This document shows positions 1-8,980 of a stretch of 64,000 nucleotides of DNA, piece after piece (positions within the stretch are counted from its first letter, which is position 1; each line of letters opens with the position of its first letter). Source of the DNA: an uncultured Candidatus Nitrosopumilus sp. (GTDB lineage Archaea > Thermoproteota > Nitrososphaeria > Nitrososphaerales > Nitrosopumilaceae); NCBI GenBank assembly GCA_951812645.1, contig CATOSM010000001.1, positions 289,560 to 353,559 on the forward strand, given 5' to 3'. The translations under genes were made by a program, and so were the position numbers. Below the pieces are notes generated by a model. It did no database searches, was not told the origin of the DNA, and saw only the letters and a list, made by a program, of their open reading frames with translations.

Positions 1-299
1 ATCCATTTGTTGCCAAAAACAGGAGTTTTGATTGATTCGATTTCTTCAGAACTCATTTGTGCAACTAGTGTTCCGTGTGGAATTAACACTGCATTGTTTT
101 CTTCAAGAGTTTTTTGGCATTTTTGCCCCAAAACTTCTTTGAACGAATCAACCATGATTAATTCATCAATAAATGGAAATCTTTTGTATAATCTTTCACG
201 CTTTGTTTCACACACTAGGATAGTTTTTAGGCCTTCATCTTTTGCTCCTTTAAGCACTTGTAATGAACAATGAGAACCTAGTGTTGCTATTGATGCCAT
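1..299 (-). CDS. purP: FAICAR synthetase, N-terminal part (cut by window edge)
   Basis: Formate-dependent 5-formaminoimidazole-4-carboxamide ribonucleotide synthetase, the archaeal ATP-grasp enzyme that replaces the folate-dependent purH step of purine synthesis. The minus strand reads MASIATLGSHCSLQVLKGAK from an ATG at 299, the conserved PurP opening (a His-Cys-Ser nucleotide-loop motif then Gln-Val-Leu-Lys-Gly-Ala). It continues through an LVCE strand and a VLIPHGTLVAQ segment to the window edge. Only about 99 residues of a protein usually near 350 are visible, so the catalytic domain is not seen. Other purine genes (purE, purK) lie at 34.9-36.7 kb, not adjacent. Confidence 0.88.
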   Translation of the reverse strand, partial: MASIATLGSHCSLQVLKGAKDEGLKTILVCETKRERLYKRFPFIDELIMVDSFKEVLGQKCQKTLEENNAVLIPHGTLVAQMSSEEIESIKTPVFGNKW

Positions 300-327
300 G
301 TTGATATTTTGATTATAACCTTGTACT

Positions 328-537
328 TTATGAACTATGTGCGGATGTCACGTATTGGAATACCCCGTCTATCAATTCCACACTCAGCCCTGCCTTGATC
401 TCTTCTGGAATTACTTTTAATACAAAATCATACATTGTTGTATTTTTTGGCAATTCTTCTCTTTCTTGCAATAATGAAAAAACAGCAATTCCATTTGAGA
501 TAATTGCAATTAATTTTTCCCTATCTGATAATGACAT
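328..537 (-). CDS. small conserved-looking hypothetical protein
   Basis: A 69-residue reading frame that starts at an ATG and encodes a mostly helical, mildly acidic protein (MSLSDREKLIAIISNGIAVF at the N terminus). It sits 28 bp upstream of purP on the same strand and could be co-transcribed with it. I do not recognise a domain. It is kept over the opposite-strand frame at 395-589 because its amino-acid make-up is protein-like (charged/hydrophobic alternation, few Cys or Trp), whereas the other is Phe/Ser/Asn-rich as expected of an antisense shadow. Confidence 0.55.
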   Translation of the reverse strand: MSLSDREKLIAIISNGIAVFSLLQEREELPKNTTMYDFVLKVIPEEIKAGLSVELIDGVFQYVTSAHSS

Positions 538-583
538 GAATGCTAAATTATTTGGTGTAATTTATTCTAAATCTAATTTTACA

Positions 584-775
584 CTATGATGCAGTTTTTC
601 GTAATTCTGGATTAAGCATGATTTGGACTAGTTCTGAATCTTGGTTAAGAATTTCTAATTCTTGATTGATATTATGTGCCCCTCCATCTTCTTCCGTTTG
701 CTGTGAGGCATGATATCCGACATAAACTCCGACTATGACAAACATTGCAATTACTAGAGCTATCAATACCATCAT
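584..775 (-). CDS. small single-span membrane protein
   Basis: 63 residues: an N-terminal hydrophobic helix (about residues 2-21, MMVLIALVIAMFVIVGVYVG) and then an acidic, Gln/Glu-rich tail (EEDGG, then a Leu/Glu-rich amphipathic stretch). The layout predicts an N-terminal membrane anchor with a soluble tail. No known domain is recognised. It is upstream of and co-directional with the 328-537 frame and divergent from aspS. Confidence 0.5.
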   Translation of the reverse strand: MMVLIALVIAMFVIVGVYVGYHASQQTEEDGGAHNINQELEILNQDSELVQIMLNPELRKTAS

Positions 776-884
776 CTTGTTTTTTTGTGAAATTTTTACT
801 GGCTATAAGCATTATGAAAATTAAGGTAATGGTCCATTATTTTGTATAAAAATTAATTACACCATGATATCAGGAATAAAGTAA

Positions 885-2198
885 ATGATGATAGAAACAG
901 AACTAGGATCCTTGCGTAGATCTCACTATTCCAATGAAATTACTGCATCCATGGATGGATCTGAAGTTACTGTTATGGGATGGGTTTTGACCATTCGTGG
1001 ACATGGCAACATTAGTTTTGGAACTATTCGAGACAAAAACGGAGATCTCTCCATAATTGCAAAAAAAGGAGACTGTTCTGATAAGATTCGTGAAAAAATT
1101 TCTTCACTAAAGGCTCATTCTTCAATTGCCGTTACAGGTAAGGTAAAGGCATCTGAAAAAGCTCCCGGCGGTTATGAGATAATCCCAACAGAATTGCGAG
1201 TCTTTTCTGATGTTGAAAAAATTCCTCCTTTTGAACCCACTGTTAAAACTGTAAAAAATATTGATACTAGATTGGAAGTCAGGCCTATTGATCTTCGACG
1301 TGATGTTCTTCAACATGTTTTCAAAACTAGGAGTTTGGTTTTAAAATCAATTCGAGAATATTTTGGAAATCAAAATTTTGTCGAAATTAATACTCCTAAA
1401 ATGATTGCCACTGCTACTGAGGGTGGTGCTGCATTGTTTCCAATATTTTATTACAACAAAGAGGCATTTTTAGCTCAAAGTCCCCAACTGTACAAAGAAC
1501 AGCTAACAATGAGTTTTGAAAAAGTTTTTGAGATTGCTCCCATATTTAGAGCTGAACCTTCTAGAACAAATCGACATTTAGCTGAAGCAATATCTATTGA
1601 TTTGGAAGAAGCCTTTGTTGATTACAACGATGTTATGAATAGAATTGAAGAAATTATCAAAGTTTCAATTCAAGCAGTTGATGACTATGTAAAAGAAAAT
1701 CCTTCATCGGAATTCCCCGTCATTGATGTGCCTGAACATATTCCACGATACACATATGATGAATTGGTGGATAAAATGCAAAAAGCTGGTGCAAAAACAG
1801 AATGGGGTGATGACCTGTATCCTTCAAATCTTAAAAAAATTGGTTTAGATGGATTTTATTTTATCACTGATTGGCCTTTGGCACCAAAACCATTCTATGT
1901 AAAAGACAGTAGATCTAATCCCAAAGTTTCTGAATCTTTTGATTTAATGTATGGTGATTTAGAATTGTCTTCTGGTAGTACCAGAATTGAAAAACGAAAC
2001 AAACTTGCTGAACGAATGAAGAATAAGGGAATGAAAACTGATGCATTTGAATATCATCTTGGTGCATTTGATTATGGCGTTCCTCCTCACGCTGGATGTG
2101 GAATTGGACTCGAACGATTGATCATGGTTTTGACTGGTACTGAAAATATTCGTGATACGACATTTTATCCAAGAGACGTGGATAGATTAACTCCATAG
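885..2198 (+). CDS. aspS: aspartyl-tRNA synthetase, archaeal type (probably non-discriminating)
   Basis: Class II aminoacyl-tRNA synthetase charging Asp onto tRNA-Asp and, when non-discriminating, tRNA-Asn. The 437-residue length fits the archaeal type without the bacterial insertion domain. An N-terminal OB-fold anticodon-binding domain (about 17-110, containing VMGWVLTIRGHGNISFGTIR) precedes the catalytic core. Motif 2 is visible as FRAEPSRTNRHLAEA and motif 3 as GCGIGLERLIMVLTG near the C terminus. It is followed 9 bp later by gatC, gatA and gatB. That arrangement, plus family knowledge, suggests Asp-tRNA(Asn) is made here and amidated by GatCAB, but discrimination cannot be read from sequence alone. 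ATG-ATG start; either could be used. Confidence 0.93.
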   Translation: MMIETELGSLRRSHYSNEITASMDGSEVTVMGWVLTIRGHGNISFGTIRDKNGDLSIIAKKGDCSDKIREKISSLKAHSSIAVTGKVKASEKAPGGYEIIPTELRVFSDVEKIPPFEPTVKTVKNIDTRLEVRPIDLRRDVLQHVFKTRSLVLKSIREYFGNQNFVEINTPKMIATATEGGAALFPIFYYNKEAFLAQSPQLYKEQLTMSFEKVFEIAPIFRAEPSRTNRHLAEAISIDLEEAFVDYNDVMNRIEEIIKVSIQAVDDYVKENPSSEFPVIDVPEHIPRYTYDELVDKMQKAGAKTEWGDDLYPSNLKKIGLDGFYFITDWPLAPKPFYVKDSRSNPKVSESFDLMYGDLELSSGSTRIEKRNKLAERMKNKGMKTDAFEYHLGAFDYGVPPHAGCGIGLERLIMVLTGTENIRDTTFYPRDVDRLTP

Positions 2199-2207
2199 GT
2201 ATGCTAA

Positions 2208-2477
2208 ATGGTCACTGAAGAAGAAATTGAACATGTTTCAAAATTAATGAGAATTGATGTAGATGATCACAAAGAGTATGTCGAAAAAGTACATGCCATG
2301 ATAGATTTTTTTGACGTTTTAGATTCTGCTGGGGTTGAGTCTGAAGAAATTTCTATGCCTGAAATTCCAATCTCTCACCTTAGAGATGATGAACATATTC
2401 CATTTGATGATAAATTGATTGAAAAATTAAATCACTACAAAGGCTTCTACGTTCGTGCACCCAAGATGTCCTCATGA
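2208..2477 (+). CDS. gatC: Asp/Glu-tRNA amidotransferase subunit C
   Basis: 89-residue GatC, the small subunit that clamps GatA and GatB together in the transamidosome. The N-terminal segment EEEIEHVSKLMRIDVDD matches the usual GatC opening (helix with a His-x-x-x-Leu pattern), followed by a F-F-x-V-L-D pairing helix and a Pro-rich, acidic C-terminal tail that wraps GatA. The stop overlaps the gatA start by 4 bp (ATGA), showing tight translational coupling. Confidence 0.9.
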   Translation: MVTEEEIEHVSKLMRIDVDDHKEYVEKVHAMIDFFDVLDSAGVESEEISMPEIPISHLRDDEHIPFDDKLIEKLNHYKGFYVRAPKMSS

Positions 2478-3919
2478 ATCTAAAAATCTCCGCTCTTGAT
2501 TATATTCAAGAAGTAAAAACAGGAAATATTTCTGCAGAAGATTTTGTTGCAGAAACCATTCAAAGAATCAAAAATGTGGATGGTAATCTTCATGCATTTT
2601 TATCAATTAATGATGATGCGGTTGATCAAGCTAGAAACATAGATAAAAAAATCAAATCCGGTGAAAAAGTCGGTGATTGTTTTGGAATGCCAGTTTCAGT
2701 CAAAGACAACATGTGCATCAAAAACTCAAAGACAACATGTGCATCAAAAATGCTTGAAGATTTTGTTGCACCTTATGATGCAACAGTAATTACAAAATTA
2801 AAACAGCAAGATGCTATTTTTATTGGTAAATCTAACATGGATGAATTTGCAATGGGGCTGACCACGGAGTTTAGTGCATGCGGTCCAAGCAAGAATCCTT
2901 GGAATGTTGATTGTGTTCCCGGCGGTTCTTCTGGGGGTAGTGCCGTGTCTGTTAGTGCATTTGAATGTGTGGCATCCCTTGGTTCTGATACTGGAGGCTC
3001 TGTAAGAAACCCTGCCAGTTTTTGTTCTACTGTTGGTTACAAACCAACTTATGGTTTGATTAGTAGATTTGGTCTAATTTCATATGCCAATAGTATTGAA
3101 CAGATTGGTCCTCTGACTAGAACTGTAAAAGACTCTGCATTTTTGTTGAATCTAATCTCAGGAATTGATCCTAATGACAATACTACCATTGACAACAAGA
3201 ATGAAAACTATCTTGATAACATTGAATCTGGAATTGAGGGTAAAAAAATAGGAATAATCAAGGAGATGATGGATGACGGGATTGCGCCTGAAGTCCTTGC
3301 TGCAACAAAAGATGCCATTGCTAAATTGGAGAGTTTAGGCGCAACTTGCGAAGAAATCTCACTTGATATGGTCAAATATTCTGTGGCAGCATACTATACA
3401 ATTACTGCAACAGAGGCAGGCAGTAATCTTGCAAGATACGACAATCTTCGCTATGGGTATGATTTTCCACTTGAAGGCTATGAATTTAATTCGTATATTT
3501 CAAAAGCTAGGCGCAACTTTGGTCCTGAAGTTACAAGGAGAATGATTATTGGGGGATTTGTTCCCTCTGCAGGCCATGCTGGAAAATATTTCCTTAAAGC
3601 ATTAAAAGTAAAAAGTAAACTTACTAAAGAAATCAATGAGGCATTTAAAAAATTTGATTTGCTTGTTGCGCCAACTGTTCCAATTTTACCATTTAAGATT
3701 GGAGAAAAAATAGACGATCCGGTTTCATTGTTTTTAGTAGATATCAATACTGTTACAGCAAATTTAACTGGAAAACCTGCAATCTCAGTCCCATTTGCCA
3801 ATTCCAATGGATTGCCAATTGGAATTCAGTTGATGGCTGATTCTATGCATGATAAATTATTGTTACAAGCAGCATATGCATTAGAACAAACTGTTAGTTT
3901 ACCGGAGTTATCGCTATGA
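2474..3919 (+). CDS. gatA: Asp/Glu-tRNA amidotransferase subunit A (amidase)
   Basis: Glutaminase subunit releasing ammonia for tRNA amidation; amidase-signature family. The Ser-cisSer-Lys triad is visible: Lys77 (PVSVKDNM), Ser152 (in GGSSGGSAVSV) and Ser176 (in GSDTGGSVRNPAS), with the family-typical spacing of 75 and 24 residues. The full length of 481 residues is normal. It overlaps gatC and gatB by 4 bp each. An unusual 25-bp perfect direct repeat lies directly after the catalytic lysine codon region (2700-2750). Confidence 0.95.
   Translation: MNLKISALDYIQEVKTGNISAEDFVAETIQRIKNVDGNLHAFLSINDDAVDQARNIDKKIKSGEKVGDCFGMPVSVKDNMCIKNSKTTCASKMLEDFVAPYDATVITKLKQQDAIFIGKSNMDEFAMGLTTEFSACGPSKNPWNVDCVPGGSSGGSAVSVSAFECVASLGSDTGGSVRNPASFCSTVGYKPTYGLISRFGLISYANSIEQIGPLTRTVKDSAFLLNLISGIDPNDNTTIDNKNENYLDNIESGIEGKKIGIIKEMMDDGIAPEVLAATKDAIAKLESLGATCEEISLDMVKYSVAAYYTITATEAGSNLARYDNLRYGYDFPLEGYEFNSYISKARRNFGPEVTRRMIIGGFVPSAGHAGKYFLKALKVKSKLTKEINEAFKKFDLLVAPTVPILPFKIGEKIDDPVSLFLVDINTVTANLTGKPAISVPFANSNGLPIGIQLMADSMHDKLLLQAAYALEQTVSLPELSL
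2700..2750 (+). repeat. 25-bp tandem direct repeat inside gatA, read in two frames
   Basis: Positions 2700-2724 and 2726-2750 are identical 25-mers beginning tcaaagacaac, offset by 26 nt. Because 26 is not a multiple of three, the first copy encodes KDNMCIK and the second SKTTCASK, both inside the conserved amidase segment following the catalytic Lys. Confidence 0.9.
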
Positions 3920-5322
3920 CTATGATTGGTTTAGAAATTCACTGTCAATTAACCAATCTTAATAGTAAATTATTTTGTCCATGCAAAGCAAACTATAGAG
4001 AATTTGAAATTAATGAAAATATTTGTCCCATCTGTATGGGATTACCCGGCGCCCTGCCAAGATTAAATCAAGAGGCGGTTAAAAAAGCAACAATAATCGC
4101 CATGGCATTAAATTGTTCTACTCCTGAAAAAATTGCCTTTTTTAGGAAAAATTATTTTTACCCTGATTCTCCAAAAAATTTCCAAACCACTCAATTGAAT
4201 GTTTATGGCGATACCAGTGTTGGCGGTTCTGGTTCGATAATGGTTGGAGATAAAAAAATCAGAATCACAAGAATTCAACTTGAAGAAGATCCTGGGCGTT
4301 TAATTTATGAGGGAAGTTCCTCTAAAAACCAAATTACGCTTGTAGATTACAATCGTGCAGGCACGCCTTTGGTAGAAATTGTCACTGAGCCTGACTTTGA
4401 AACTCCTAAAGAAGTTCGAGATTTTCTCAATATCCTGTCTGACATTCTTACAAATCTTGGGGTTGCAGATACCAGCTTGGAGGGTGCAATGAGAGCTGAT
4501 GCAAATGTTTCAATTGAGGGTGGAAAGAAAGTTGAAATTAAAAATATTGGTTCTTTTCATGATTTGGAAAAAGCAGCACATTTTGAAATTACAAGACAGG
4601 GGAGTTTGCATTCTAGAGACATAGAAATAATTCAAGAAACACGCCATTGGGACGATAAGCGGAAAATTACTGTACCATCTCGTTCGAAAGAAGAAGATTT
4701 GGATTATCGTTATTTCTTAGAGGGCGATATACCCTGGGTTACAATGAATGCTGACATTCATAAAGCATTACGATCTGAAATGCCTGAAAGCATTAGCTCT
4801 AAAAAAGAAAGATATGTTTCAAAATATAACATTCCTGCACAAGTTGCAGATGTGTTATCTTCTGACAAGTATTACTCGGATTTATTTGAAGATTCTCACA
4901 CCGAATCAAATGCAAAAGAAGTTGCAAATATAATTACTACTGATTTAATGGGATTGGTTGATACTAGAGAAAAGCGTAAAGCATCTAAATTAACTGCAAC
5001 ACATCTCAAAGAATTAGCTGACTCGATCCAATCCGGTAAAATATCTAGAAATTCTTCCAAAAATGCATTACATGAAATTTTAAAAACTGGAAAAGATTTG
5101 AATGTTGTAATTTCTCAATTAGATCTTGGTAACGTTTCTGACGAATCCGAATTACTAATTATTGTTACCCAAGTTATTGCAGAAGAATTTACTGCTGTAG
5201 AACAGGCAAAATCTAATCCTCAAACGATAAATTTTTTGGTTGGAAAGGTGATGCAAAAAACAAAGGGAAAGGCAGATCCCACACTTACCCTTGACTTACT
5301 AAAAAAACAAATCGGAATCTGA
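3916..5322 (+). CDS. gatB: Asp/Glu-tRNA amidotransferase subunit B
   Basis: 468-residue kinase/tRNA-recognition subunit of GatCAB that activates the misacylated Asp (or Glu) before amidation. The GatB signature is clear: MIGLEIHCQL at the start, the zinc-ligand pairs FCPC and CPICMG with LPGALPRLN, the FRKNYFYPDSPKNFQTTQ block, and LEEDPGRLIYE. The tRNA-binding YqeY-like tail domain (about 330-468) is present, ending in a KGKADP motif. It overlaps gatA by 4 bp and the next gene by 1 bp. Confidence 0.95.
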   Translation: MTMIGLEIHCQLTNLNSKLFCPCKANYREFEINENICPICMGLPGALPRLNQEAVKKATIIAMALNCSTPEKIAFFRKNYFYPDSPKNFQTTQLNVYGDTSVGGSGSIMVGDKKIRITRIQLEEDPGRLIYEGSSSKNQITLVDYNRAGTPLVEIVTEPDFETPKEVRDFLNILSDILTNLGVADTSLEGAMRADANVSIEGGKKVEIKNIGSFHDLEKAAHFEITRQGSLHSRDIEIIQETRHWDDKRKITVPSRSKEEDLDYRYFLEGDIPWVTMNADIHKALRSEMPESISSKKERYVSKYNIPAQVADVLSSDKYYSDLFEDSHTESNAKEVANIITTDLMGLVDTREKRKASKLTATHLKELADSIQSGKISRNSSKNALHEILKTGKDLNVVISQLDLGNVSDESELLIIVTQVIAEEFTAVEQAKSNPQTINFLVGKVMQKTKGKADPTLTLDLLKKQIGI

Positions 5323-5585
5323 TGACTGAATTATCTCTAGAAAATATCGAGTTTATCAAAATTTTAGCCACATCCGATGCTACTATCCTTCAAGATAGGA
5401 TGAATGAGTCTACTAGGCGTAGATTAGATGATGAAATAGGCACAATCTTGCGTGAATATTACCTTGAGAATACTAGGGGGACTCAAACCGGGTGGACTGA
5501 AAAACTGCAAAAATCTGGAATTGAAGAAGATATGGGCAAAGCTGCAATTGCGTGTGCTAGGCGTTTAGGTATTGATATTTCATGA
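5322..5585 (+). CDS. hypothetical protein coupled to gatB
   Basis: 87 residues, helical and charged, with no domain I recognise. Its start codon shares one base with the gatB stop (TGATG), so it is almost certainly translated as part of the aspS-gatCAB operon. Visible features are an N-terminal LSLENIEFIKILATSDA segment and a C-terminal Cys-Ala-Arg-Arg-Leu-Gly. The position suggests a role linked to translation, but this is guilt by association only. Confidence 0.75.
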   Translation: MTELSLENIEFIKILATSDATILQDRMNESTRRRLDDEIGTILREYYLENTRGTQTGWTEKLQKSGIEEDMGKAAIACARRLGIDIS

Positions 5586-5627
5586 CAAAAAATCTTTTTA
5601 CCTTTCATTGATTTGAAGAACTAACCT

Positions 5628-7553
5628 TTGTCTGATTTTGAATTTGTTCCAACTGAAAAACAGGTTCAAGAATCTAACATCTATCGTTTTATGAATAAAC
5701 ACAATATCTCATCTCTTGAGGAATTATCTCAAAGATCAAAAAATGATTTAGAATGGTTTTGGAAAGCAGTTAATGATGATGTTGGAATTGTTTGGGATTC
5801 TCCATATGAAAAAATACTTGATACTTCTAAAGGAATTGCATGGTCTAAATGGTTTGTAAATGGAAAAACAAATATCTATCAATCTTCTGTTGAAAAATTT
5901 TTAAAAACTACCCCTGAAAAAATCGCATATTATTTTGAATCCGAGGATGGTGTTACTTGCCAACTCTCTTATGCCGAACTTGATTCAAAAGTTTCCAAAC
6001 TTGCCAATGGTTTAAAGTCCCTTGGCATTAAAAAAGGAGATGTAATTGCAATCTATTTGCCGATGATTGAAGAGGCAATACTGTCTATTCTTGCTGCCGC
6101 AAAAATTGGTGCAGTTCAAACTGTAATTTTTTCTGGATATAGTTCTGAATCTTTACATGTAAGATTGGAAGACTGTAACGCAAAGATTTTATTGGTTTCT
6201 GATGGTTTTCATAGAAAAAATAAAAGTATTTCTCAGAAGCAATCTGCAGAAATTGCATTAAAAAATACCTCTGTAGAAAAAACCATTGTGGTTTCATACA
6301 AAGGTGTGGATAGTTATACAGAATCTGATCAGATTGTATTTTATGATAGACTTGTGTCAAATCAATCGTCTACATGTGATACTGAGGTTTTAGATTCAGA
6401 AGATTCTTTGTTTATTTTGTATACTTCAGGTACTACTGGCAAACCCAAGGGTGTAATTCACACTCACGGTGGTTTTTCAGTATTTGCAGGTCATCAATCT
6501 GCATATTTGATAGATACCCAGGCACAAGATATTCTATTTTGGCCTGCTGATGTAGGCTGGATTACTGGCCTCGTATGGAACGTCTACGGTCTTTTGATTA
6601 TGGGGGCCAGTGCGGTAATTTATGATGGTGCATTAGACTATCCAAACTCTGATAGAATTTGGAGCATGCTTTCCCATTACAATGCAACAATTTTCGGAAT
6701 TTCCCCTACAGCAGTTAGATTATTTAAAAAAAATAATGTTGAACCGTTAAAATTATTTTCATTAGATAAAATAAAAAATATTCCAACTACTGGTGAACCT
6801 CTTGATGAAGATTCATGGTGGTGGTTATATGAAAAAGTTGGAAATAAAAAAATTCCAATTACGAATTTATCTGGCGGTACTGAAATTGGCGGTGCAATGT
6901 TATCTGTTTTTCCGGGTATGAAATTAAAACCTTCTACTGTTGGAATCCCCGTACCGGGCATGGATTTAGATGTAGTTGATAATGAACAAAAATCAATTAA
7001 GAACAAAAATGGTTATTTGATAATTAAATCTCCTTGGCCTTCTATGACTCGAGGATTACTAAATGATGATAAAAGATATCTGGAAACTTATTGGTCCAAG
7101 TTTGATAATGTTTGGTTTCACGGTGATTATGTTTTTGTTGATAAAGATAATCTTTGGTATATGCGTGGAAGGACTGATGATGTGATTAATGTTTCAGGTC
7201 ATAGAATTAGTACTGCTGAAATTGAACATACTATAATTTCCCATGAAAAAATATCTGATGCCGCATCGATTGCAATCCCTGACGATATAACTGGCGAGGC
7301 AATTGTTGTTTTTTATGTCTCTGATAATAAATCTGAAAAAATACCCGAATCTGAAATCTCTTTTTATCTTTCAGAAAAAATCGGTAAATTAGCAAAACCA
7401 AAATTCATTTTTCAATTATCTGATCTACCTAAAACTCGAACTGGAAAAATAATGCGCAGATTGTTAAAATCAAAACTTTTAGGTATGGATTTGGGCGACT
7501 TGTCTTCCTTGGAAAATCCTCATATTTTGAATGAAATTTCTAAAATTGGTTAA
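5628..7553 (+). CDS. AMP-forming acyl-CoA synthetase (acetyl-CoA synthetase family)
   Basis: Adenylate-forming enzyme (ANL superfamily) converting a short-chain carboxylate, ATP and CoA to acyl-CoA. An N-terminal ACAS_N segment (about 30-85) is followed by the P-loop TSGTTGKPKG near residue 265 and the WWWLYEKVG / LSGGTEIGG core. The hinge is GRTDDVINVSGHRIS and the lysine-acylation motif is PKTRTGKIMRR near 600-610. Length 641 is typical of Acs. Starts at TTG 5628: no in-frame ATG precedes the family N terminus. Substrate (acetate, propionate or a 3HP/4HB-type hydroxy acid) cannot be decided from sequence; the thaumarchaeal 3HP/4HB cycle itself uses ADP-forming enzymes for the hydroxyacids. 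Confidence 0.88.
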   Translation: MSDFEFVPTEKQVQESNIYRFMNKHNISSLEELSQRSKNDLEWFWKAVNDDVGIVWDSPYEKILDTSKGIAWSKWFVNGKTNIYQSSVEKFLKTTPEKIAYYFESEDGVTCQLSYAELDSKVSKLANGLKSLGIKKGDVIAIYLPMIEEAILSILAAAKIGAVQTVIFSGYSSESLHVRLEDCNAKILLVSDGFHRKNKSISQKQSAEIALKNTSVEKTIVVSYKGVDSYTESDQIVFYDRLVSNQSSTCDTEVLDSEDSLFILYTSGTTGKPKGVIHTHGGFSVFAGHQSAYLIDTQAQDILFWPADVGWITGLVWNVYGLLIMGASAVIYDGALDYPNSDRIWSMLSHYNATIFGISPTAVRLFKKNNVEPLKLFSLDKIKNIPTTGEPLDEDSWWWLYEKVGNKKIPITNLSGGTEIGGAMLSVFPGMKLKPSTVGIPVPGMDLDVVDNEQKSIKNKNGYLIIKSPWPSMTRGLLNDDKRYLETYWSKFDNVWFHGDYVFVDKDNLWYMRGRTDDVINVSGHRISTAEIEHTIISHEKISDAASIAIPDDITGEAIVVFYVSDNKSEKIPESEISFYLSEKIGKLAKPKFIFQLSDLPKTRTGKIMRRLLKSKLLGMDLGDLSSLENPHILNEISKIG

Positions 7554-7622
7554 TAATTACTAACTTTTTGATATTTTCTATTTCACGTTTTGTGTAATAA
7601 TCAAAATCATTGATACTAGGCC

Positions 7623-8980
7623 ATGAGATTTGTAGTTGATCAGCAAGTTGAAGACATCGAGATGCCTGAGAATCTCAAATTAAACACGTTTTTACAAGAA
7701 TTTCATTCTGATTGCACTCATCCTGAATGTGGTTTTGGTTTCTATGGATTTGCCTTTGGTCAATCCCCATTCCCTGTTCCAAAATTAATACAAGATGCTT
7801 TAATCAAAAATGCAAACAAGGGCAAATATGCCCCAGTTCCAGGAATTCCTGAGTTAAGAAATGCAATTTCAAAATATAATAAGCATTATTTCAAAATGGA
7901 TGTCTCTCCAGATAGAATCTACGTAGGTCCTGGAACAAAAGAATTGATTTTCAATCTTTTGGAGATATTGCATGGGACTGTAATTTTGCCTACGCCTGCA
8001 TGGTTGGGTTATCTTCCGCAAATTCGATTTTTGAAAAAAAATTATCATATGTTACCTACTCGTGCAAACAAAAAAATTGCAACAAACGATCTACGACACC
8101 TTGCATTAAGATTACAAGATCGACAAAAAATTCTGATATTAAACAATCCTCATAATCCTACCGGTTTATTATACAGTAGATTGGAGTTGGAAGAAATTGC
8201 AGATGTTTGTAGAGAGTTAAACATAACTGTGATATCTGACGAAATTTATGCTCAAACCACATATGATTTTTCAAAGTTTGTCAGCATGGGCAAAATTTTC
8301 CCTGACGGTACATTTGTTACAAATGGGTTATCAAAATCTCATGCAGCCGGAGGGTATCGGTTAGGGTATGTAATATTTCCACAACATGCAACCGATCTTA
8401 AAGCACAATTTAAAAAAATTCTTGCAACTGAATACACAGCGGTATCTACTCCAATTCAACATGCTGCAATACCCGGTTTTGAAATTAGTCCTGAATTGGA
8501 TAATTATTTTGAAACTACTAGAAATATCCATAAAATCATGGGCGAATACACATTCAGCAAGCTAACATCTATTGATGGAATTAAAGCTACAAAACCAGAA
8601 TCCACATTTTATTTATTGGCAGATTTTAATGCATATGCACCAGAATTAGAAAAAGCAAAAATTACTACTTCACAAAAATTGTCTGAAGTGTTAATCGTAC
8701 ATCCGTATCATACTGCAATAGTTGGGGGGATAGTTTAGTACTTGAAAGAACTGATTTTAGTGCAAGAATTGCATATGTGGATTATGACGGTGCAAAAGTT
8801 TATGAAAATTATCAAAATCAACAACCTAAAACTCATTCTGAACGTACAGAATTTGTAAAAAATAATGCTCCAAAGGGGGTTTCTGGCTTGGATATGATTG
8901 AAAAATTCTTTGATGGGTTAAAAAAAGAAGCAGTAGACGAATTGGTACTTTTAAAAAGCAAAGTAAAAATCCCTAACTAA
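7623..8980 (+). CDS. PLP-dependent aminotransferase, class I/II, interrupted by one frameshift
   Basis: Fold-type I aminotransferase related to aspartate/alanine aminotransferases. Visible motifs: NNPHNPTGL, SDEIYAQTTYD, and the PLP-lysine segment NGLSKSHAAGGYRLGY. The first frame ends at 8738 after HTAIVGG. The next frame then continues the family C terminus (LVLERTDFSARIAYVDYDGA) to 8980. The break lies in a run of six G (8724-8729); one more G would restore a single frame of about 452 codons. Either a sequencing/assembly error, a true inactivating deletion, or -1 slippage is possible. Amino-acid substrate is not determinable. Confidence 0.85.

Noticed and set aside
7-273. Plus-strand open frame of 88 codons
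   Set aside because: It is the antisense of purP, whose minus-strand translation clearly matches the family.
3478-3807. Minus-strand frame of 109 codons within gatA
   Set aside because: Antisense shadow of a strongly conserved gene.
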